Below are positions 1 through 8,912 of a DNA stretch of 24,875 nucleotides, in pieces (the first letter of the stretch is position 1; the number at the start of each line of letters is the position of its first letter). Location of the stretch: contig JAEZLX010000192.1 of NCBI GenBank assembly GCA_023415035.1, positions 1 through 24,875 on the forward strand, written 5' to 3'. A program made the translations under genes and the position numbers. This stretch comes from Pseudomonadota bacterium (GTDB lineage: Bacteria; Pseudomonadota; Gammaproteobacteria; Burkholderiales; Burkholderiaceae_C). The notes under the pieces were generated by a model. It had not been told where the DNA came from, ran no database searches, and saw only the letters and a list, made by a program, of their open reading frames with translations.

Positions 1-1275
1 CCCGCGCCATGGTGCTGGCCAGCGTCGACATTCCGACGGCCAGGGACCCGGGGTCCCGGAGCACCTCATCGAGCCGCATTTCCTGCAACACCCCGTGCGG
101 GTGCAGCACGCCCAGGTGCTGCTGGTCCCGGGACAGCAGGAAGCGCGGTGCCGGGGCACCCGCCGCCGCCTGGCCCGCCACCTGGCACACGCACCCGGCC
201 ATGATCCGCTCGCACATCTCGGTGCTGAAACCGGCCGCCTCCAGGCGCGGCCCCAGCTCCTGCCGCGCCTTGTCCAGCCAGGCCTGGTGTTCCGGCGACA
301 CCCTCGGGATGTCAGGAATCCGCCCCCTGGACGGCGGGTCGTGGCGCCAGACCGCCTTGTAACTGCCGTCCTCGTTCTCCAGCACGTCACCATTCCTCGC
401 CGTCTGCCAGACTTCCGTGTAGAGCAGTTGCGGCGCCTGCGGGTCATGGCGGCGCTCGGGCGGCACATCGGCGATGCCGATGCCGCGTTGCTGGAAGTAG
501 CCGGTCACGCCTTCGAGCACGCTGGCTGCCGTGCCATGGGCGTCATAGCCGCCGCCAGTACCCACGTGATTACCCGGGTGCTCCACATGGCGCACGCGCG
601 GATCGTCCGCGTGGTACAGCGGCCGGAAATCGGTGCGGTTTTCGTGCTCGGCGATGACCGAGAGCACCGGCCCGCGCATGTTGGGCGGGATGTGCATCGG
701 CGCGTCCACGAACCGGGCCACCGGATCGATCAGCGCCATGGCGGTAATGGGCACGCTGCCGGGTGGAGCGATGACGCGCCCGTCGTTGTCGGTCAGGCCG
801 CGCTCGTGGACCAGCTGATCGCGGCGGAACCGCCGCGGCTGAAACCAACGACGGCCGCGCCAATGTCCGCCGGGGTGGCTTCGGGGTTCTCGCTCATGTA
901 TCCCAGCGCTGCCCGACGAAAGTCGACGAACGCCTTTTCGGCGGCGGCATGGATGGCAGGGGCGGGCAAGATAGCCGCGTGAAGGAGACCACCCTGTTCG
1001 CCGCCAGTGCCAACGCCGGGATAGTAACGGGACTGAAGCCCGGTATCGGCTTGAGAGGCCGTCTTGGCTTGCAGGCCCAATTGACTGACATTGGTGGACA
1101 GCGGTGTCCCGGCCAGTTTCAGGTTGTTTTCGTCGTTGTTCGTGCCGTCGAAGGCGGCAAAAAAGGTAAAGCGTGTGGCACAGCCCTGGGCACCTGCTGT
1201 CTCCATTTCCAGCCGGGCCTGCGGCATGCGGGCGCGTTCCTCCTCCGTCAGTGCCCTGACCAAAGACGTTCCCAT
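1..1275 (-). pseudogene. DUF2235 (Tle1-like) T6SS lipase effector, frameshifted and cut by the window edge
   Basis: The ATG at 1275 opens a frame that reads 160 residues to a TGA at 793-795. It contains FFAAFDGTNNDENN, the usual start of DUF2235 hydrolases, and the nucleophile elbow VVGFSRGG. After about position 814 the reading continues in another frame to the left edge, with no stop, as LVHERGLTDNDGRV, then ITAMALIDPVARF, ENRTDFRPLYH and HPGNHVGTGGGYD. These carry the expected Asp and His of the catalytic triad. The C-terminal part (FLLSRDQQHLGVLHPHG) resembles the tail found on other secreted DUF2235 proteins. Family knowledge: Tle1-type proteins are phospholipases delivered by type VI secretion. 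The indel near 805-825 makes the product lose two triad residues. It could be a real mutation or a sequencing error. The gene starts 8 bases after a lipoprotein gene that may encode its immunity partner. Confidence 0.8.
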
Positions 1276-1283
1276 GGCTCACC

Positions 1284-1790
1284 TCAGCGCGGTGACAGGG
1301 TGGGATAGATCTCGTAGGCCACGTTGTAGCGGGACAGCCAGGTCCTCAGCAGCGGCGCCTTGTTCTGCGAAGTAACGAGCTGCGGCGTCACCACGTACAC
1401 ATAGAGTTGCCGGCCGTCGATCACGAACGTCAGCTCATGGTCGGTCATGTCGCGTGGCAGTCGGTGACGCAGGTCCACCCTGTCCTCCAGCACCTCGCCG
1501 GTGGCCTTCAGGCGCCACTTCACGTACAGGAATTCGCCCACCGGCATAGGCCCATTTACCCCCCACGAATACCCCAAGCCACGGCCATCCACCGATCTGC
1601 CCCGAACCATGTCGTACCCATCGCCATAGGCGTACTCCAGCAGAACAGCCTCCTTGGCCCAGCCGTCATTCCAACCCTCGAAGTTGAACGCATGCCACAC
1701 CAGCCTCGGCGTGCTGGCGCACGCCGCCAGGGCCAGCAGCAGGCCCCACATGGCCAGCCAGCGGGTAACGATCCATCGCTTCTGTGTCAT
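1284..1790 (-). CDS. Small lipoprotein, possible T6SS lipase immunity protein
   Basis: This encodes 168 residues beginning MTQKRWIVTRW. A hydrophobic stretch ends in the lipobox LALAAC, so the mature protein should be lipidated on Cys and sit on the periplasmic side of a membrane. The start at 1790 is chosen because GGGAGG lies just upstream on the minus strand and the signal peptide begins there; the frame is open further upstream without such support. The mature part has no enzymatic motif. It includes VLLEYAYGDGYD, NGPMPVGEFLYVKWR and ELTFVIDGRQLYVYVV, a pattern I associate from memory with lipoproteins encoded beside DUF2235 effectors. Position directly before the lipase gene, 8 bases apart, suggests it is the cognate immunity protein (Tli role). 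That role is inference; the lipoprotein call itself is firm. Confidence 0.75.
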   Translation of the reverse strand: MTQKRWIVTRWLAMWGLLLALAACASTPRLVWHAFNFEGWNDGWAKEAVLLEYAYGDGYDMVRGRSVDGRGLGYSWGVNGPMPVGEFLYVKWRLKATGEVLEDRVDLRHRLPRDMTDHELTFVIDGRQLYVYVVTPQLVTSQNKAPLLRTWLSRYNVAYEIYPTLSPR

Positions 1791-1999
1791 CTTGCTTCCT
1801 CCCTGAACGGGCTGCCGGCGCTGGAGGCCCGCTCGATAAAAAAGGCATAGACAAATACCTTCGTATGCATGGACAGGCATCCATGAGAACTCCCCACTTT
1901 TGGGTAGCCGTGTGTAACAAAAAGCAATCGCCGGGCGGACAGGGCCAGCAACGACGCGGTGGAGCATGCCTGCACCGGTTTGTAAAGGGGGATGATCCG

Positions 2000-2008
2000 T
2001 GTGGATAA
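2000..2008 (-). promoter_or_regulatory. DnaA box (perfect TTATCCACA, reverse orientation)
   Basis: The plus strand reads TGTGGATAA, the exact reverse complement of the consensus TTATCCACA. It lies 73 bases before the dnaA start, a typical place for origin and autoregulatory DnaA binding. Confidence 0.7.
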
Positions 2009-2049
2009 CTTGCCTGCAGGACTACAATGCCGCCTCTGCCCCGAGCCAT

Positions 2050-2058
2050 TTGTCCACA
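2050..2058 (+). promoter_or_regulatory. DnaA box (TTGTCCACA, one mismatch)
   Basis: TTGTCCACA differs from the consensus TTATCCACA at one position and lies 23 bases before the dnaA ATG, facing the opposite way to the box at 2000. Confidence 0.5.
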
Positions 2059-2081
2059 AGAACGATCCATTGACTGCCAAC

Positions 2082-3494
2082 ATGTCCGAGGGCGCTTCCC
2101 CTGCCATTTCTGCTGACGACGACAGCGCCCTGCTGTGGTCGGCCTGTGTCGACCGCCTCGCCCAGGAAATCCCCGAGCAGCAATTCAACACCTGGATCCG
2201 GCCGCTTGCCGCCAACGTCACCGAGGACGGCACCAAGGTCACGCTGCTGATGGCCAACCGGTTCAAGATGGACTGGATTCGGGCCCAGTACGCCGCCCGC
2301 ATCACGGCCACGCTCGAGTCCCTGATGGGGCGCCCGGTCGCCCTGGAGTTAGCACTTGCTCCGCGTGAAGTGCCCGCCAGAACTCAAGCTCCGATCCGGT
2401 CCGTGCAGGACCAGGTTCTGTCCGAGCTGCCCGATGTGGCCGCGCCCAGCGAGCCCGCGGCCGCCAGCGCGCCGCGCAGCCGCCTCAACCCCGCGCTGAC
2501 CTTCGCCACCCTGGTGGAGGGTTCGGCCAACCGCATGGCGCGCGCCGCGGCCATGCACGTGGCCGGCAGCCTGGGGCAGCTGTACAACCCGCTGTTCATC
2601 TACGGCGGCGTCGGTCTGGGCAAGACCCACCTGGTCCACGCCATCGGCAACCAGCTGCTGGCCGACCGGCCCAACGCCAAGGTTCTTTACATCCACGCCG
2701 AGCAGTTCGTCTCGGATGTGGTCAAGTCCTACCAGCGCAAGACTTTCGACGAGTTCAAGCAGCGTTACCACTCGCTGGACCTGCTGCTGATCGACGACGT
2801 GCAGTTCTTTGCCAACAAGGAGCGCACGCAGGAGGAGTTCTTCAACGCCTTCGAGGCGCTGCTGGCGCGCAAGAGCCACATCGTGCTGACCAGCGACACC
2901 TACCCCAAGGGGCTGGCCGACATCCACGAGCGCCTGGTTTCGCGTTTCGACTCCGGCCTGACGGTGGCCATCGAGCCGCCCGAGCTGGAGATGCGTGTGG
3001 CGATCCTGATCAACAAGGCCGCCGCCGAAAACGCCGTCATGCCGGAGGAAGTGGCCTTCTTCGTGGCCAAGAACGTGCGCTCGAACGTGCGCGAGCTCGA
3101 GGGCGCGCTGCGCAAGATCCTGGCCTACAGCCGCTTCAACCAGAAGGAAATTTCGATCCAGCTGGCGCGCGAGGCGCTCAAGGACCTGCTGTCGATCCAG
3201 AACCGCCAGATCTCGGTGGAAAACATCCAGAAGACGGTGGCCGACTATTACAAGATCAAGGTCGCCGACATGTACAGCAAGAAGCGCCCGGCCTCGATCG
3301 CCCGGCCGCGCCAGATTGCCATGTTCCTGGCCAAGGAACTGACCCAGAAGAGCCTGCCGGAGATCGGCGAGCTGTTCGGCGGGCGCGACCACACCACCGT
3401 ATTGCACGCGGTACGCAAGATCGCCGCCGAGAGGCAGACCGTGAGCGAACTGAACCAGCAGCTGCATGTGCTGGAGCAGACGCTCAAGGGTTGA
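2082..3494 (+). CDS. dnaA: Chromosomal replication initiator protein DnaA
   Basis: DnaA binds DnaA boxes, melts oriC and loads the replicative helicase. The 470-residue product shows all four domains. Domain I near the N-terminus has LWSACVDRLAQEIPEQQFNTWIRPL-type sequence. A short variable linker rich in Ala, Pro and Ser follows. The AAA+ domain has Walker A GGVGLGKTH at about residue 175 and Walker B LLLIDDVQFF at about 237. The C-terminal helix-turn-helix carries the signature GGRDHTTVLHAV at about 433. The ATG at 2082 is chosen because conserved domain I begins shortly after it. An in-frame TTG at 2070 and more upstream codons are possible, and no strong ribosome site favours any of them. 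It is the first gene of dnaA-dnaN-gyrB. Confidence 0.98.
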   Translation: MSEGASPAISADDDSALLWSACVDRLAQEIPEQQFNTWIRPLAANVTEDGTKVTLLMANRFKMDWIRAQYAARITATLESLMGRPVALELALAPREVPARTQAPIRSVQDQVLSELPDVAAPSEPAAASAPRSRLNPALTFATLVEGSANRMARAAAMHVAGSLGQLYNPLFIYGGVGLGKTHLVHAIGNQLLADRPNAKVLYIHAEQFVSDVVKSYQRKTFDEFKQRYHSLDLLLIDDVQFFANKERTQEEFFNAFEALLARKSHIVLTSDTYPKGLADIHERLVSRFDSGLTVAIEPPELEMRVAILINKAAAENAVMPEEVAFFVAKNVRSNVRELEGALRKILAYSRFNQKEISIQLAREALKDLLSIQNRQISVENIQKTVADYYKIKVADMYSKKRPASIARPRQIAMFLAKELTQKSLPEIGELFGGRDHTTVLHAVRKIAAERQTVSELNQQLHVLEQTLKG

Positions 3495-3580
3495 GCAGCG
3501 CGACCAAGAAACCGTTTGCAACTAGGTGAAAATAGCGTCATTTGGTTATCGGCCCTGATTCCTCCGAGCGAAAGAGCAAC

Positions 3581-4687
3581 ATGATCGTTTTCAAGTCGAC
3601 CCAGGACAAGGTTTTGGCAGCCCTGCAATCGGTGGCCGGTATCGTCGAGCGGCGCCACACGCTGCCGATTCTGGCCAACGTGCTGCTGCACAAGACCGGC
3701 CCGTCGGTGCAATTGACCACCAGCGACCTGGAAATCCAGATCCGCACCACGGTCGAACTGGGCGGCGATGACGGCAATTTCGCCACCACACTGGGCGCAC
3801 GCAAGCTCATCGACATCCTGCGCACCATGCCGGCCGACCAGACCGTGAGCCTGGAAAGCAGCGCCGGCAAGCTGGTGCTCAAGGGCGGCAAGAGCCGCTT
3901 CACGCTGCAGAGCCTGCCGCCTGAGGACTTCCCGCTGGTGCAGGAGTCGGCCAGCTTCGGCCCTGCCTTCAGCGTGCCGCAAAAGACGCTCAAGGGCCTG
4001 CTGGGCCAGGTCTCGTTCGCGATGGCGGTGCACGACATCCGCTACTACCTCAATGGCATCCTGTTCGTGGCCGAAGGCACCACGCTGAGCCTCGTGGCCA
4101 CCGACGGCCACCGCCTGGCCTTCGCCAGCGCGCAGCTGGACGTGGAAGTGCCCAAGCAGGAGGTGATCCTGCCGCGCAAGACGGTGCTGGAACTGCAGCG
4201 CCTGCTGTCGGACAAGGAAGGCGCGATCGAGATGCAGTTCGCGGCCAACCAGGCCAAGTTCAGCTTCGACGGCATGGAGTTCGTCACCAAGCTGGTTGAG
4301 GGCAAGTTCCCCGACTACAACCGCGTCATCCCGCGCAACCACAAGAATATCGTGGTGGTGGGCCGTGCCCCGCTGCTGGCCAGCCTGCAGCGCACGGCCA
4401 TCATGACCAGCGAGAAGTTCAAGGGCGTGCGCCTGAACCTGGACGCCGGCATCCTGCGTGTTGCCTCGAGCAACGCCGAGCAGGAAGAGGCCGTGGACGA
4501 GCTGGACATCGACTACGGCGGTGACCCGATCGAGATCGGCTTCAACGTGACCTACCTGATCGATGCCCTGCAGAACATGGGCCAGGAAATGGTGCGCATC
4601 GAACTGCAGGACGGTAACAGTTCGGCACTGATGACCAACCCGGATGACAGCGCTTTCAAGTATGTTGTCATGCCGATGAGGATTTGA
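3581..4687 (+). CDS. dnaN: DNA polymerase III beta sliding clamp
   Basis: The beta clamp is a dimeric ring that tethers DNA polymerase III to DNA. The product is 368 residues, matching the family's usual 366-370. It begins MIVFKSTQDKVLAALQSV and contains the clamp hallmarks RRHTLPILANVLL, ATDGHRLAFA, GKFPDYNRVIP and the C-terminal YVVMPMRI. The start at 3581 fits the conserved N-terminus; GAAAGAG just upstream is a modest ribosome site. It lies 86 bases after dnaA on the same strand. A stem-loop follows it before gyrB. Confidence 0.98.
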   Translation: MIVFKSTQDKVLAALQSVAGIVERRHTLPILANVLLHKTGPSVQLTTSDLEIQIRTTVELGGDDGNFATTLGARKLIDILRTMPADQTVSLESSAGKLVLKGGKSRFTLQSLPPEDFPLVQESASFGPAFSVPQKTLKGLLGQVSFAMAVHDIRYYLNGILFVAEGTTLSLVATDGHRLAFASAQLDVEVPKQEVILPRKTVLELQRLLSDKEGAIEMQFAANQAKFSFDGMEFVTKLVEGKFPDYNRVIPRNHKNIVVVGRAPLLASLQRTAIMTSEKFKGVRLNLDAGILRVASSNAEQEEAVDELDIDYGGDPIEIGFNVTYLIDALQNMGQEMVRIELQDGNSSALMTNPDDSAFKYVVMPMRI

Positions 4688-4710
4688 CACCTGCCGCGCC
4701 ACCCTTGCAT

Positions 4711-4743
4711 GCCAACCCGCTCGCCAGCGGGTTTGGCGTTTGT
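4711..4743 (+). terminator. Stem-loop between dnaN and gyrB
   Basis: AACCCGCT (4714-4721) pairs with AGCGGGTT (4726-4733) around a CGCC loop. An outer GCC/GGC pairing past a bulged T lengthens the stem, and GTTTGT follows. The T tract is short, so it may be a weak or partial terminator that lowers read-through from dnaN into gyrB. Confidence 0.55.
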
Positions 4744-4763
4744 AGAAGTCTGTGAGATTTGAT

Positions 4764-7367
<2,604 letters not shown>

Positions 7368-7391
7368 TTCATCACTCCTGAGCCCAGAATT

Positions 7392-7430
7392 GAACCCCAT
7401 CAGTTGAAAGGGTGATGGGGTTCTTCTTTA
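7392..7430 (+). terminator. Rho-independent terminator after gyrB
   Basis: GAACCCCATCA (7392-7402) and TGATGGGGTTC (7413-7423) form a perfect 11-base-pair stem around a 10-base loop, followed by TTCTTTATT. It lies 25 bases after the gyrB stop and closes the replication gene block. Confidence 0.85.
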
Positions 7431-7561
7431 TTGGAATTTCTGTTTCGATCGCATTCCGATCACTCGTTGGATCAATCCAACAACACCTCAATTCACAGAG
7501 CCTTGAAGTCACCTTGATTCAAAGGGGTCGCCCTATTTCTGTTTGAAAATGGGGCGATTCC
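7431..7561. other. AT-richer spacer before the accessory operon
   Basis: These 131 bases are visibly AT-richer than the surrounding chromosome and contain no gene I can support. They must hold the promoter of the HIT-HNH-helicase operon because a strong terminator lies just before them. I could not single out convincing -35 and -10 boxes. The drop in GC content starts here, which suggests this is close to the left edge of an acquired segment. Confidence 0.4.
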
Positions 7562-7948
7562 ATGCATCAGAAGCCTTCCTGCCCTTTCTGCGAGTTGCCA
7601 CCCCAGCGGGTGTTGGTCAGCAACGCACATGGCGTGGTCATACGCGACGCCTTTCCGGTCTCCCCTGGACATACCCTCATCATCCCGCACCGGCACATTG
7701 GATCGTTCTTCGAACTGACACCACCAGAGCGGGAAAGCCTGCTGCAGCTGCTGAATCAGGCCCGTGCCCAGCTGCAAAAGAGCAGCCCAACTCCCGATGG
7801 CTTCAACATCGGCATCAACGACGGCCCAGCTGCCGGGCAGACCGTGCCGCACCTGCACGTCCATTTGATTCCGCGTTACGTCGGCGATGTGGCTGACCCA
7901 CGGGGAGGCCTTCGATGGGTCATTGCCGACAAGGCAGCATATTGGTGA
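7562..7948 (+). CDS. HIT-family nucleotide hydrolase/transferase
   Basis: The protein has 128 residues. Histidine-triad proteins cleave nucleotide phosphoanhydride or phosphoramidate bonds, and the aprataxin branch removes AMP from adenylated DNA ends. The triad is clear: PHLHVHLIPRY with His97, His99 and His101. Upstream parts of the fold are also present: CPFCELP near the N-terminus, SPGHTLIIPHRHIGSFFEL and FNIGINDG. The size matches single-domain HIT proteins. The ATG at 7562 follows GGGGCG at 8-9 bases. The stop at 7946-7948 lies only 4 bases before the next start, so it is the first gene of a tight operon with a restriction-type endonuclease and a helicase. Its substrate here is unknown; a role in processing nucleotides or DNA ends for that system is inference. 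Confidence 0.9.
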   Translation: MHQKPSCPFCELPPQRVLVSNAHGVVIRDAFPVSPGHTLIIPHRHIGSFFELTPPERESLLQLLNQARAQLQKSSPTPDGFNIGINDGPAAGQTVPHLHVHLIPRYVGDVADPRGGLRWVIADKAAYW

Positions 7949-7952
7949 GCCA

Positions 7953-8912
7953 ATGGCTTTGATGACCGCTGACCAGATTCGTCAACTGTTTCGCAGCATC
8001 CGCCGGGCGCCCGGCAAAGAAGTGCGCTATGCACCACACAAGCCTCTGCTGCTCTTGCTGGCACTGGCACGCGTGCAACAAGGCTTACCCCGGCAATTCA
8101 GCTATGAGTCGATCGAACCCGATCTCAAGCAGTTGCTGACCGAGTTTGGGCCCTCGAGCGCACCCAACACCCGGCATCTGCCGTTCTGGCATTTGCACTC
8201 TGACCACCAAGGGCAGCTCTGGGACCTGCAACTGCCGCCCGACCTCCAACAGCACCCGAGAAGTGTGGCACCCAGTCTGACGTCGATGCGACATGAGGAG
8301 GTTCTGGGTGGGTTTAGCGCGGAGGTGGAGCAGTACCTGCGCGAGCATCCCGCACTTCTGATCGAGATTGCACGCGAATTGCTCCAAGAAACCTTTCCCG
8401 AAACGCTACACGACGACATTGCACAAGCGGTCGGTCTTGATCTGACAACACCTGTGCAGACTGCCCGTGAGGATGACAGCAACGCAGCAAACTATTCACG
8501 GCGACCTCGCCGCAGCCGTGAGTTCCGCGAACGCGTGCTGCGTGCATATGAATACCGATGCTGCATCTGCGGCTTCGATCTGCGCATCGGCCATCTGCCG
8601 GCTGGTCTCGAAGCAGCACACATCCAGTGGCATACCGCGGGAGGCCCCGACATTGAGGCCAACGGCCTCTCACTTTGCGCTTTGCATCACAAACTGTTTG
8701 ATCTCGGAGCGTTCTCCCTGGACCCTGCATCGATGAAGATCGTATTCAGCGAACACGCCATGTCCGGCAGCCGGGGAATGACCGGCGAGCTGCGTCACCA
8801 TGGACAGGATCTGTTGCGCCCCCTCGTCTCCGAGGCTTCACCGGGCCCCGCTTTCCTGCGTTGGAACTGGGCCCATGTATTCAAGAAGAACGCACGACGG
8901 TTGCCCTCATGA
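7953..8912 (+). CDS. HNH restriction endonuclease with sulfur-binding-like domain (type IV-like)
   Basis: The protein has 319 residues and two domains. Residues of about 10-100 contain APHKPLLLLLALARVQQG, LTEFGP and LPFWHLHSDHQGQLWDL, the pattern of the sulfur-binding (SBD) domain of ScoMcrA-type enzymes that recognise phosphorothioated DNA. The C-terminal third is an HNH nuclease. Zinc ligands are Cys203/Cys206 and Cys242/His245, and the catalytic set His223 (AAHI), Asn237 (NGLSL) and His246 (HHKLFD) is complete. The order SBD then HNH matches type IV restriction enzymes that cut modified DNA. I recognise the SBD by pattern only, so the modification it reads could differ. The start at 7953 follows GGTGAG at a short distance; an ATG at 7962 is the alternative. 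The stop overlaps the next start (ATGA). Confidence 0.85.
   Translation: MALMTADQIRQLFRSIRRAPGKEVRYAPHKPLLLLLALARVQQGLPRQFSYESIEPDLKQLLTEFGPSSAPNTRHLPFWHLHSDHQGQLWDLQLPPDLQQHPRSVAPSLTSMRHEEVLGGFSAEVEQYLREHPALLIEIARELLQETFPETLHDDIAQAVGLDLTTPVQTAREDDSNAANYSRRPRRSREFRERVLRAYEYRCCICGFDLRIGHLPAGLEAAHIQWHTAGGPDIEANGLSLCALHHKLFDLGAFSLDPASMKIVFSEHAMSGSRGMTGELRHHGQDLLRPLVSEASPGPAFLRWNWAHVFKKNARRLPS

Larger units (their letters stand above)
1791..2081. other. Probable oriC / dnaA promoter region
   Basis: This 291-base stretch separates the minus-strand lipoprotein gene from dnaA and has no convincing gene. It holds one perfect DnaA box (2000-2008), a one-mismatch box (2050-2058) and short AT-rich patches near 1836-1858 and 1906-1927. 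A TACAAT hexamer at 2023-2028 could be the dnaA -10 element. If so, the perfect box falls at the -35 position, which would fit DnaA autoregulation. Only two good boxes are visible, so the full origin may be larger or elsewhere. Confidence 0.55.

Noticed and set aside
95..982. A 295-codon open frame on the plus strand
   Set aside because: It lies antisense to the DUF2235 gene, whose two-frame translation matches the family. The plus-strand protein is Arg/His-rich with no recognisable motif, a usual artefact of GC-rich codon bias.
7953..8912. Reading the HNH protein as a homing or intron endonuclease
   Set aside because: There is no split host gene or intron. The N-terminal domain and operon setting fit a restriction enzyme instead.
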